From NCBI GenBank assembly GCA_020726505.1, contig JAHLEZ010000010.1:496001-560000 (forward strand): DNA of 64,000 nucleotides, written 5' to 3'. A program made the position numbers and the translations under genes. The notes under the pieces are model-generated. The model saw only the letters and a list, made by a program, of their open reading frames with translations, ran no database searches and had not been told where the DNA came from. The stretch is from Leptodontidium sp. MPI-SDFR-AT-0119. Taxonomy: Eukaryota; Ascomycota; Leotiomycetes; Helotiales; Leptodontidiaceae. Positions 21,801 through 38,017 of this stretch are shown here, piece after piece. Every line of letters begins with the position of its first letter. Within the stretch, counting starts at the first letter, position 1.

Positions 21801-22959
21801 TTCCGAAATCGGTCGAGATTGAGGATTGAAGAAAGGTCGTATAATTGGTATGCAGGCCTGGTGGTCGAGCTACTGGTTTATGATGGGCATTTCAAAATGT
21901 GCGGAGGGCCATCTATTAAAGCACTTCAATTCGCATCCTAGCTTCTGTCTTTGTTAAGCCGAGAGCTCACCGTCTAACCTGGTTACCAATAGCACAGAGG
22001 TCGTGTTCCTCCACCAGGGGTCATCCTTAGGAAGACTTGATATTACAAACGGCAACCGGGCCTGCCGTTGATGTTCTTCGAGGCCATGCCACACGTACAA
22101 TTGCTCACCTGATTTCATGGACTTCAAATGAAACTACCCACTCTGTGAAGCAAACAACTTTTATTGGTTGGTTGGAAAGCCCTGTGGCGGGAAGACTCCT
22201 TTGCAGGCAATAGAATAGAGGGAGTGTCTGGGGGCAGGAGGAAACGGGGGCGGGAAAGCGGCTCCTTCTCCATGTCGGCGGCGGATTGAAGTCTGTAACT
22301 CGACTTCGGTTGCTTCTGGAATTTGTCACGATGTGCAGCTTCCCGGCGGCCACACCAAAGGGGGGCGACTAGGACTGTCAAGTAAAGTTACGGTTTTCTA
22401 GATATGTAACTCATGCTGATCCACCTGCACCCAAGAGACTTCCAGCAGGGTTCATCCCGTGCCCATGGTCCCTCGAACGGTGCCGTGCCCCTGTTGCTTC
22501 TCAAGGCGGGCGACGAGGAGAGTACTGTAGAAAACCTTGGTAACATTCAAGCTCATGGATTTGGGGCGATACGGTACAGTACTCCCTTGTGGGTGGGTAG
22601 GCCCAAGATCTCAATGAAGCTTAAAGTTTTTCTGGGGGGGTGCCGTGCCCCTGTTGCCTTGCTTTGCCTTTCTTTGCTGGGCGGGTAGGATGGTGGGGGA
22701 GGGGCAAGACTCCCAAGTGAATTTGAAGTTCTCAAAAACCATTACTCAGAACCGTGGCGCTTGACCAATCCGCGTGATCCAGTATTTCAAGTTATTAACT
22801 TATCTCCAGGCTCTAGGCAGAACACTTTCCCGAAGCAATAACCTTAATAAGGCAGTTAAGTTGAACAAGCCCACTCGATAACCAAAAGCCAACGTGATTG
22901 AATCTTCGTCGGAAGGTTTGCTATACTCCGTAAGTCACAGCGAGCTTTCTTACTGGTTT
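21801..22959. other. Gene-free stretch upstream of the SDR gene
   Basis: Presumably contains the SDR promoter. An 18-nt motif, GTGCCGTGCCCCTGTTGC, occurs twice (near 22481 and 22640). Short frames on both strands lack any recognisable domain. Confidence 0.4.
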
Positions 22960-22961
22960 TA

Positions 22962-23079
22962 CTCGCTTTCTGCGTGGGACTGAACCGACTGCGGCAAGAA
23001 CACAGGGCCGTATCTACTTGTAACCAAAAGTCCCTTGCAAACCCACTGTGGATAGGTTCAGTCCCACGCAGAAACCGAG
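22962..23079. mobile_element. Small hairpin MITE with TA borders
   Basis: The left arm (22960-22986) reads TACTCGCTTTCTGCGTGGGA followed by CTGAACC. The right arm (23055-23081) is its reverse complement with one mismatch. Both outer ends carry TA, the duplication expected for Tc1/mariner-type mobilisation. The whole unit is about 118 bp with a loop of about 68 bp and no coding capacity. A single arm of the same sequence recurs at 24683-24709. Confidence 0.65.
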
Positions 23080-23489
23080 TATATTCTTGTCAGAACCCCA
23101 ACGTTTTGACTGGGGCAGTGTGGATATCATACTCTCAGACAGCGGATCGCGCGGATGACTTGAGTAGATACGGTACTCTCTTTTACGGGAGAAATTCTGC
23201 CATGTTCGAAGTACAACTCGGTCTAAAGTCGTTCGGCGCTGACTCGGCTGCTGTTCGTGCCGTTCCAAAAGTCACTAGATCAGTACTTTCCTTTAGATTA
23301 GCTCCTGGTTTGTAATTAACACTATGGTGTGCTATTTTTGCTTTGGAATAACATATGATATATGAATAAAGTTCATGATCGTCCGACACTCGTTCTGTTA
23401 GTACTTTGCCTGGCCGTATCCAGTACCATCTTCAGATTTTCATCCTCGACAAGATATCAAACTCAGAAACTCTACGCTTGGGCACGTCC

Positions 23490-24127
23490 ATGAAAGTTAC
23501 CATGGCTACCGGCAACAAGAACACCGATAGCTTTCTCCCCTTGGCTGGCCTCGCCCGAGACGGTTGGTCCAATGATAAAGAAGCCACCTCAACATGCCTC
23601 TGCGGTACGGTACAGCTTGCTTTCGTACGTATTGCTTTTATTTATTCCCCATATTCCTTTACGGTATTTCAAGAAGCACTCGAAGGTCGAAAAAGTATAT
23701 TAACCCGCCTACTTAGCCTACCGAAAGTCATTCCGTGTTAAATCGATTTATCTGCCACTGTGCCGACTGTCGCAAAATCAGCTCCTCCATGTTTTGCTCT
23801 GCCTTCATGGTTAACACGACAGATGTACGATTCATACGAGGCAAGGAAACCCTCAGATCTTTCAGCCACCATCAAACTACTGTTAGTGGGAACACTATGA
23901 GCAATCACTTCTGCATCACTTGTGGGGTCTTGATGTACCGAGTGAGCTCTGGCTTCCCAGCGGCACTCCTTCTCCGTCTCGGCCCCGTCGACGACTTCCG
24001 ACTTGCGGAGACGAAGTTGAAGCCCGAAATGGAGGTGTTTACTGGGACAAGAGTTGCGTGGTTGCCACCTGTCGAGGGTGCGGCGCAATTTGATCGGATA
24101 CAGCAGCCACCTACAGGGGATGTTTGA
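23490..24127 (+). CDS. CENP-V/GFA domain protein (glutathione-dependent formaldehyde-activating family), 181 aa
   Basis: A small zinc-binding protein of the GFA/CENP-V fold. Exon 1 is 23490-23624 and exon 2 is 23717-24127; the 92-nt intron 23625-23716 starts GTACGT and ends TTAG, and the join is in phase. Zinc ligands are visible in family order: CLCG (exon 1), ICHCADCRK and FCITCGVLMYR (exon 2). The first ATG in frame is 23490; a second at 23502 is equally possible. Length is normal and no break is seen. Most fungal members have no proven substrate, so formaldehyde/glutathione chemistry should not be assumed. It lies between MITE copies and has no obvious functional partner. Confidence 0.87.
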
Positions 24128-25020
24128 ATGTACCTAGTACAGCAAGTAGGCTACTGTAGTTCTATCGCTTAGATCTACCCATAAGACAAACGATCTCTCG
24201 CAACATGTGCACATATCCCAACCCAACGCAGCCAACTAGCGAGCGAATGAGTGAACAAATAGATCAATGAACCCACGTTGAAAATCGCGAGGCCCGGAAG
24301 AAGTTTGGAGTTGTCTGTCAGAAGTTAGGTGATTTACTGCAGCTGCGGAGACCAGACAGCCAGAGATCCTCAAGGGGGTGTTCGCTGACTGAAGACGCCA
24401 AGGAAGCCAACAACAAGTGACGTGGTGTTACTGCAGCCCCCCATAGAGTTCCAAGGGAACCGCACCGTCGACGATTGTGAACGACATTAATAATTCATTG
24501 GAGATGACTTATGCTAGGAGTATCTTGAATGTACACAGGCCAGTTTTGCTTGTTGCCAGAATTTGGTCTTGGGAAGCAACATGGGAACAGCACTGTCAAA
24601 ACAGCGCCGGGCGGACATCGAGACAAAAATATCCACTTACCGTGCTTTGGTTATGCTAGATATAGTAAAATCAACTTGACCATACTCGCTTTCTCCGTGG
24701 GACTGAACCTAGTCCTTTTATTTAATAGTCTGCAAATGGGTCCTCTCGACTACAGGGCTGTCTGACAAACTAGTAAATACCCTTTCCTTGGGAGTAAATA
24801 GCCTTATTTGTAGACCATTTAAATAAATGAAGTAGCTTTAGATCAATGAAAAATGGATATCTGTTCCCTGTTGATGCTCGTACCGATCGTGACGGGGAAA
24901 TCGGCTTTGTCTCACTGCAAACTTAAGCGTCCTGATATTCGAGATCTTGGCCATCATGATGCACAATTATTAAGTGAAGTGATTACTCCATCATATGGAA
25001 TGCGTCATACTCTGTCTTGG
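24128..25020. other. Gene-free stretch with a lone MITE arm
   Basis: Includes the solitary repeat at 24683-24709 described separately. Frames at 24477-24765 overlap that repeat and are not gene-like. Confidence 0.4.
24683..24709 (+). repeat. Solitary copy of the 22962 MITE terminal arm
   Basis: 27 bp matching the left arm at 22960-22986 with one difference (TCTCCG for TCTGCG). No partner arm was found within several hundred bases, so it is either a degraded element end or a fragment. Confidence 0.6.
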
Positions 25021-25022
25021 TA

Positions 25023-25255
25023 AAGAGTGGACACTGAAAACCGAACCCTGGTATAGTGGAAAGTTAAATATTTAGTGCGTAAACAAACAAAATCCCATGA
25101 TTTGTATTATAGAAAGGTCCTAAATAGGCTTTCCTCAGACTTTTTCTTTAAGTTCAAGCAAAAAAAGTATTAGAATCAACTCATTAAATCTTTATTATTC
25201 CCTTAGCAGCAGGATAGTAACGACCCGGGATTCGGTTCTCAGTGTCCACCCTCTT
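25023..25255. mobile_element. MITE with about 28-bp terminal inverted repeats and TA borders
   Basis: The left end reads AAGAGTGGACACTGAAAACC followed by GAACCC. The right end (about 25229-25255) is its reverse complement with a one-base gap and two transitions. TA stands at both borders (25021-25022 and 25256-25257). The interior is AT-rich and non-coding. Arm sequence differs from the other MITEs here, so it is a separate family. Confidence 0.7.
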
Positions 25256-25589
25256 TACATTCACCCTGGTCTGGTTGCCAGGATGATCTCGGCGAAGTAC
25301 GAGATGTAGAGCTCTCGGCAGGCGCCTGTTTCTTGAATTGCAACCCATTGTTGTGTATAGCGTGTAACTTTACAACAGTATAATCATTTCCCTCGAGCCT
25401 TGCTAGTAAATCTGACATATTCCCTCGACTATCATTTAGGATCAAGTATTTCCATTGGCAAATCCCGCCATGTCTTCCCTCATGTCAGCCCAAACACCAG
25501 CCCACGCTTGACCAACCAGAGCGTTGAGTTGTCACCGGATTCGACAAGCCCTCTTCTCTCTAATGGGAGTCTTCGGATCCCATGCTAGG

Positions 25590-26506
25590 GCTCTCAGGTG
25601 ACGAGGTGGTCATCCGCATAATAGTGGCTGGTATCGCAGGCGTAACAACATCCAACGCGTAGGTGGTTCCCCTGCTGATCCGAGGCTTTCAAACCGGGAT
25701 TTACAACTGATTTCGATCTCGTTGGCGAGGTTATTGATTTAGGCAATTCAGCCCCACAAGATGGAAACTTTGAAGTTGGAGATCACGTTGCATCGCTGTG
25801 TATACTCGGTGCGTACGCCACGCACATCTCGCTACCTTACCGGGATGTCATCCGGATCGAACGAGACGATGACCCTATCATGATCGGGCCTCTTCCACTT
25901 AACCGTATGAATGTCTGGGGTATGCTGAAGCATAGCGGTGCCCAGTTGCCTCCTGGATCAACCATCCTCATTGGCGCGGCGAGTGGTGGACTTGGAACTG
26001 CTGTTGCTCAGCTGGGTAGAGCTTTCGACATGGGCAACCCGATGATTGGAACGTGTTCACCCAACAAGTTCGGCTACGTCAGCTCCATCGGTGTTGAGCC
26101 TATAGATCGCAGCTTTCCCAACTTAGTTGAGAAGGTCCGCAAGTTCCACATGCTCACCAACGGATACGGTGTAGACGTCGCATACGATGGGGTTTGTAGC
26201 GAGGAAAGTCTGGAGAACTCCCCAGCTACGACAAAAGGGGACGCTGAAATGGCCATCGTCTTTGAGATAATAGGAAACATTGCAGGAGATAGAACTTGGG
26301 TACTAAGGACATCGAAGGAGATATTCGCAGGGCGGCTCAAACCCCCTCGCATAACTTTATTTGGACTCGACACGAGAGTTTACAAGAAGGCTGAGACTGC
26401 CGAGTTTCATAACATTGCGGAGAAGGGTCGAAGAGGGAAGCTGGTTCCAGTTGTACTCAGACTATTGCGCTGCTTATCTCGGGAAGTTCAGCCAAAGGAA
26501 AAATGA
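25590..26506 (+). pseudogene. Zinc-type alcohol dehydrogenase/quinone reductase (MDR) relic
   Basis: A stop-free frame from about 25680 to 26506 encodes the middle and C-terminal part of a medium-chain reductase: FDLVGEVIDLG (groES-like domain), FEVGDHVASL, then LIGAASGGLGTAVAQLGRAF with the GxxGGxG nucleotide-binding turn, and YGVDVAYDGV. The N-terminal part (DEVVIRIIVAGIAGVTTSNA, about 25597-25656) is in another frame and ends at TAG, and no start codon or splice pair joins them. The family is normally about 330-350 aa; about 275 residues are readable in the main frame. It is most likely a frameshifted, N-terminally truncated relic. Confidence 0.65.
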
Positions 26507-26606
26507 TGTTGTTGTCGATGCTGATCTGGCCGCTCAGTATGGTACACAGTGGTGCTTCGGAGTAAATAAGTTAATCTTCTATCACTCAGATCTACCTTGT
26601 ATCTAA

Positions 26607-29370
26607 ACTTTCGATTGAACTAAAAGAAAACTCTGATTCGCTGCACCCTCACCGATTCCCGAGCGTTATATGATAAAAACATACACATCTCAAGGAGACC
26701 ACTTAAACACATGTCGAATATTTTCTCCAACTTATTAACAAACACCCCATGGATAACGCAGGGTCTCTGATAACCCCAAAATTATCCCTATTAAGGATTC
26801 AATAGCCTCCACCTGATGGTAAGCCATCGGAGAAGTAACAGGATGTCTGTTTTCGCATGCTTCTCGTCTGTACTCCCACTCGCTGAGATTGACGTGAGTT
26901 AGCTGGGATAACAAAGGGTTCACATGTACACTGCAATGTCAGGGTCATAACCTAAAAGGTATGGACAATTTGTATTTACATGAGTTTGTAGTTTGTGGAA
27001 TAATAATGACAATATGGATGAAAATAGTATCCGTTTGTTAATAGGTAAGTATCAAGTATTAAAGGGGCTCGCCTAATGTTAATTAGGGGTTCGCTTAGCG
27101 AATCACAGCTCAATTAGGTGGCTAACATAAGTGCATTGTACACCGAACCCAACCTCATTTTAGACTAACATAAGACTCCATGATCATACAATGTCGTATG
27201 GTTCCAATACTCTAACACCCTAGCCATCTTTATCCTCATACCATTAACATCTGACGATGTCGAGGCCTCTGGCACTTGAGCCTAACTGTAACTACTATGG
27301 GTGCCTTTGGCTGCAAGCCTATCCACCCTCGTGCTGTATGCAATATTGCATGTGCGAACCCATACAAGATTGGTATACATGAATAAACATCTGCGCGAGT
27401 CTAGGATTTGGAGCCTGCCTGCAGCTCGCGCCTTGCTTTCCGCAACTCATCAATGCCTGAGATTGGGGGAGAGTGTTGTCTTTAATACAGCTCCCATATC
27501 ACTACATGGGTGGAGGACATTGAAATCTCGAGCTTATGTAGTTTAGTTATTGCATGGGTTGACAGTTCTCTTCCTGATTGGGGTTGGGTACGAGAGACAG
27601 TTGCACCGTTGTAGGAGATTTTGCGGTGCTTCCAAACCCCCAGAGGAATCAAAGGCATATTTAGCATTCTATCGATAATTATATGCCTGATGTAGACACC
27701 AACTGTAGTAGTCTGCGTACTATAGCCAGATGATCGCCTGGATTCGCCCTTGTCTGTACCTCACCGACGATGGTCTAGCTTGGCTCTGATTCTGAATAAT
27801 TTCTCTATTCTCAGTATTGATTCAAATGTTGAGAAAGTAGTCAAACCTTTAGAAATTCAATAAATTCCCAGCCTCCTAGGTCCATTCAATACACTGGAAT
27901 GTTGAGGTATGTTACCTGTGGCTCTTTTATTCCTGCAGGTACCCTTCTACGATTGCACCAAGCCATCGATATCGAGTAGGGAAAACGGGATGACAAAATA
28001 TAGCTTGTCTCATTTAACTAGGGGGGGTATCATTCATGCAGCAAAAAATAAATCGTGGATTCTGACATGTGTGCGTCTTTTTGGCTCACTCAATTATCTC
28101 GACTGGATAACACTCGTCTTAATATAGCAGCCACAGGAGCTGCAGGTGCATTTCAAAATATTAAAATAGAGAAGCGTCCTGAAACCTACTGTGTCTAGCG
28201 ACGAAACTGCACCAACCATATCTGTGGGATCTAGCACTTCTGCCTCGCTATACCGTCTGAACTTACCCAAGACATCTCTTTTTTGATACGCACCAGGGCA
28301 GTGAAGTGAAGTCCGCTAATTACTTCAAGCCTAGCAGCAACCGGTGGAAGTTCTGTGCATTCGAGTTTGGGATAAACCTCCTAAACCAGAACCGTAATCT
28401 ACTGGAGTTAATCGGGCAATAGTCAAATCTCTGTGCATTTGGGTGTACTAAGATGGCTGCCAACTAACGTGTCATCTTATGCACGAGCCAGCTATCATCC
28501 CCGAAACTGCATGACTTGCTCGGAGCTGGAAACAGCAAGACATCAGACTAGGTCAATCATGCCCATATACCCCAGATTTCACCCAAATGAGGTGAGCATA
28601 GCTCTCGGGGCCAAAGGTGCTTTCAATTCGCTTGTGGCGCCTAAAGTATATATTAACTCGCATGCGGCCATTGAGCCTATTGCGAACTTACCCCCGTCCC
28701 GCCTCATCGATCACCAGGAGCGTCTATCTCAGGTCATGCCCTACGAAATCATGTGTTTTGATTGGGCTGTACATAACATAGCACCCAAGATATTGGAAAC
28801 GTTGCCTCTTGCCGAGATTTCTGCCTGCTTTGATACGTAAGAGGAGAGAGAGAGGAGGAACGTTTCCGAGCCCGATGCGTCCTGGGCAGCCCAAGCCGTC
28901 TTGCGATATAATTCGATCGGAGTGTCACATCCGACGCTAGCAGCCGGTCAGTTACTCCTCCTTATGTTGTCAAGGAGGAAGGGAGTTAAACCGTTGTCTG
29001 CTTCTCCCTTCGACTATCATCACTTCCCCGCCACTTCATCCAAGCTCGGCGAAGCGATGGGCTCCTCTGCACGAGGAACCTGAACTAGCAGCCCCCTACG
29101 GTCGACCGTGGCCGACAAAACCAGATGGAAGGTGCTTCGATTTAGACTTTTAAGTAGTGAGCCTCTGTCGATTATCTCCCCCAGTATCCAGAAGCACCTG
29201 ATTGTGGCGTTGCAGCAAAGCACATACCTTAGCTTTTATATTCGTCCATTACTACCACTGACTGCTAGAAAAGTGAGTTATTCCAATGTGAGTGGAATGG
29301 TTATGCCTTGTAGCTAAATCCTGTTCCTCGAAGCTTCGTCGCTGGTATCGCAATCTGGCCAGTTGCCATA
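26607..29370. other. Gene-poor stretch
   Basis: About 2.8 kb without a recognised gene. The longest frame is 28433-28840 on the plus strand (135 codons; MPYEIMCFDWAVHNIAPKIL in its C-terminal half), with no known domain; it may be a fragment of a decayed gene. No terminal repeats or RNA genes were seen. Confidence 0.4.
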
Positions 29371-31015
29371 ATGTCCGGTCTCGCAAACCTCGGGTGGACT
29401 TGTATTATAGTTTTCATCTCTCTGGCACTCCCAACCTCTACTTTAGCGCGGGAAGTTGCCTATGCACCTTCATCGCGAAAATTCATACCTGGCAGCCAAA
29501 GACACAATGCCTCTTTCTCCTTGACCCAGATCCGGAATCCAAAATGGAAACCACGCGAAACGTCTACAACTGCGGTGTACGCGGCTGAATTCTTAAAGCA
29601 CAAGGTTCATATGCCCGAGGACCTTCGAATCGCCTGGGAAGAACTGAAGTTGCACGATGATCAAAGCTCAAATTCTTCCATACACCCTCGAGTTGGCGGC
29701 CAACTTGTGAGATACAGTGATGGACAGTACGTATGTATCCGGAGGGGCCAAGGCTGTGACTGACAGAAACCTTCATCTCATAGATACGTGTTCCCCGTAA
29801 CCATTGGGACCCCAAAGCAGACGTTGAACTTAATATTCGATACCGCCTCAGGGGACTTCTGGGTATGGTCCTGGCTGATGCCGATAGACATGCTCCAAAA
29901 TCGCAAGTAGTGAGTCTATCCAGAGAAGAAAATCAGGCAAACTCAATCACGGGAGAAGGTTTGCTGGGGGATGTCGTTGGCTATTTGCTGACAAGATTAT
30001 CTGTCAGTTACAATGGCTCGGCCTCGTCTGATGCTACGCCGTGGGACGGCCAGTCTGTATGCCGAAATCCCCACCCTCTTTTCTCAAATATCTAGAATCT
30101 CTGATCCAAAGACATGGCCCAGAAATGATGTCTTAGGAACAAATATTTTAGATTCCTAACTTCTGTGAATTCCAGCGCTGACCTTCATGAAGTGGGGGGC
30201 TACATACGCGGTTGGCAGCAACTATGGCATAGTTTGGCAGGATGTCGTTTGGATAGATGCGATTGGGGTAGCAGGTAATCCCATCGAATGCTCACAAGGC
30301 GTTTCGAATTGGTTTGCATCACTTCCAGGCGTAGATGGTGTGCTTGGACTAAGCTACGCATACAACGACTCTGAAAAGCCAGAGCCCCAGCAAACATGGA
30401 CAACATACATACTGCCACTTCTTGCTGGTAGGTCTCTCCAACAGCGTCGGCCGCACAGGACTGACTGGTGTAGCGCCTGTATTTACAGCGTCTCTTGTCC
30501 GTAACGGAATAGGGATCATCGACTTCGGGTTCATCGACCAGAAAAAATACATAGGCAGTATCGCATACACACCTATCACTATAATCCCCGGCGGTGGAGC
30601 GTTTTGGGCATTCAACTGGACGGGGTTCGCGATAGGGTCCGACAAGTTCAACCGCACCAATATTCAAGTCATGACGGATACGGGAGGGAACATTTCCATG
30701 ATGCCAGAGTCGATTGCCAGCAGATATTACAAGCTAGTAGCCGGCAGCTACAAGCAGGTTGATGGCACCTGGATATTCCCCTGTAAAGCGACCCTTCCAA
30801 ACTTTGTCTTTGGGGTGGGCAGCTCTCGAATTGTGGTGACGGGCAAGAACTTCATCCTGACCAATCTCCCCGACGGCATCAATTGCATAGGGGGAATCCA
30901 GAGCAGGGAGGAGGATACGTATGTGTTTCTCTCTATCCCTTTCATGCAGTCTATATTTGTCGTCCATGACTACGGCAACATGAGGATGGGCTTTGCGAAC
31001 CGTACTTGGGTGTGA
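29371..31015 (+). pseudogene. Pepsin-like (A1) aspartic peptidase, secreted type, middle part missing
   Basis: The gene opens with a signal peptide (hydrophobic core CIIVFISLALPTSTLA) and a propeptide (29371-29726). The 57-nt intron 29727-29783 joins in phase to exon 2 from 29784, giving GQYVFPVTIGTPKQTLNLIF and the first active-site segment DTASGDFWVW. Exon 3 (about 30176-30427; YAVGSNYGIVWQDVVWI, GVLGLSYAYNDSEKPEP) joins through the 46-nt intron 30428-30473 to exon 4 (30474-31015; APVFTASLV, second active-site segment DTGGNIS). Between exon 2, which stops at TAG 29908, and exon 3, the flap region with its Tyr is absent and the phases do not match, so about 30-40 residues are lost. Both active-site segments depart from the usual DTGS/DTGT. 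Probably a relic; an undetected exon is the alternative. Confidence 0.6.
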
Positions 31016-31380
31016 AGCTTGGAAGGAGGCGGTTGTAAGGAGGTCCATAATATCTTGACTCCGTAAATATGCTCGAGTTTTCCAAAGCGAAGCGAGATGG
31101 AGCATGCCGCATGGCGCCTGGAGGCGGAGGCTGCGACTGAACGATGATCCAGGAGGTGATGGCAATAAACCATGCCGCCATCGTGAAATGGACGGTTATC
31201 ATTAAGCAAGTGACGTGAATGCAAAGCAATTGTGTTTGGACAGAAGATGAAACACCTACCTCCCCGATCTAGGCTCATTCAAGGTAGGTAACTTGCACCC
31301 CAAAAAGCTCAATGGCTTCCATTCCACCCGAGGATTGTCGTCTTGTTCTGTTTACTTTTGGGTTTTTGGTGCAGGACCAC

Positions 31381-31392
31381 CACGTGACCAAT
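31381..31392. promoter_or_regulatory. CACGTG box and CCAAT box upstream of AROM
   Basis: CACGTG (31381-31386) and CCAAT (31388-31392) lie about 240 bp before the AROM start codon. They match the general consensus for bHLH and HAP-complex sites. Function is inferred from motif and position only. Confidence 0.3.
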
Positions 31393-31466
31393 CACACCGC
31401 CTAGGCAGAAAAAGTTAATGGGCCGCAGTCGGAGTCTCCAGGTCCTGGGCCTCCAAAGAGTCATAG

Positions 31467-36425
<4,959 letters not shown>

Positions 36426-38017
36426 ATTCCGACATTGGGAATGGCAAAAAGGCGTTTTTTAAACCCCAAAACAATTAGATACTTGGAATCTTCAGTGGGA
36501 AAAGTACATTGAATTGAGTTGAGTCATGTCACTGTTTGCAAGTCACGAATCACCAACATTTACCGGATGGACAATCTTCGGTGGTGTTTTGCAACTTGAA
36601 TCTGGAATGATACTTGATTTTGCTAACTATTTATCTTGCCCCCCTGGCCCTAAAAGGGAATTATGAATCGATGATGAAGCGGTGATTGATTTGTGTGCAA
36701 AGGTAGGATTACCTAAGAGGCAAGGAAGAGCTAGACTCAGCAAACGCTTTGCAAACACCAGCAGTCGCACTCGCACCCGCAAAACAGGGGGCCACCAAAG
36801 TAGCGTGAACCAGTACTCAATGGGGAACGGTTCAGGTGCAGTATCATAACCGGAATGAATTCGTCTGTAGATGGCATGCGGATGATCACAAATTCAATGA
36901 CACCGAGATTGTTGCAAGCAAAGAAGTCTACGCTTTAATTAATAATACATTTGAGGCAATACATTGATTGCTGTAATCTAATAGCCGCTCATCTCGTCCG
37001 GGGTTTGAGCCGGTCAATCCCCTCGCTCCCTCCATCCACCCATTCAGCTATCATCCGGCCTTACATCCCAGTCGTTCATCCATTCGCTGCGTTTCGTAGC
37101 AATCATACATCATAAAAGTACACAGCCACAAGGGTAAAATAAGGCCGTAAGCGGAATAACGGAAGCAGACACAGACAGAATAGACAGAGCGAGGTAGAAA
37201 GGAAAGGAAAGGAAAGGAAAAGAAGCCATTGTACAGTCTAGTCTAATCCCAAACCCTGCTTTTTCGCAGCCCAGCTGTTCCTCAGCGACCTAAGGTTTTT
37301 TTATCCGTGATGATGAGACATGATTGCTGTACAATGAGAAAACATGCCGGATATACAGATGACCAGCTTATACATGCCTGGTCCGCAAATTGAAAATGCC
37401 CGCCCGCCAATTCTTGGAAATCCCCTGTAAAGTTGACGCTAGTACGCCGGCCTGCCCACCCAAAAGCAAACGCAGCACGCTCCAAAGCAAGCAAGACAAG
37501 AAAACTGATAAAGCCAAGGAGAGAAACAAAGCATACAAGCGAAGGACGCATGATGAAATGATGATGATGATGCTATGAGAGTCATGAGAGTCATGAAAAC
37601 TGGAGAGAGAGTAGCGAGACATATTCCGATTCCGAGGGGTTGCATGTTCTCTTGTTGTTGGTGATGGAGCTGGTGATGTCATTTTGCTCGGTACAACCCC
37701 TCGGTGCATGCCATTGGCGAATCAGAAGGGAGAGTGGCGGCGCCCACGCTGTGGCTGGACGGAGGACCGGCTTCCCCTGCAAACTGGGAATGCAATGCAA
37801 TGCATGGCTGTCGTGGTCTGTCTCCATTGTTTGGTATTATTATTGACGATGGAATGCATGGCCCTGCCTTGCTCTGCTCTGCCCTGCCCCATCTGCCGGA
37901 AGTCCCTGCAGATGTCTCCCCAGTTTGGTTGGGGTGGTGTTGAAGGATGGGTCGTTATGATGATGATGTGATGATGATGACGATCAGAGACGGAGTCAGT
38001 CCGAGTCCGAATCAGAA
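36426..38017. other. Convergent intergenic region between AROM and the C2H2 factor
   Basis: Holds the 3' flanks of two converging genes. Low-complexity tracts include four GGAAA units at 37201-37220 and ATG/GAT triplet runs near 37555-37575 and 37958-37980. Short frames on both strands are not gene-like. Confidence 0.5.

Noticed and set aside
27060..27125. Short AT-rich stretch with a TCGCTTAGCGA hairpin as a tRNA or MITE
   Set aside because: No cloverleaf can be drawn, and no terminal repeats or duplication flank it.
28433..28840. 135-codon plus-strand frame as a gene
   Set aside because: No recognisable domain, no splice partners, and it lies in relic-rich DNA. Mentioned only in the intergenic entry.
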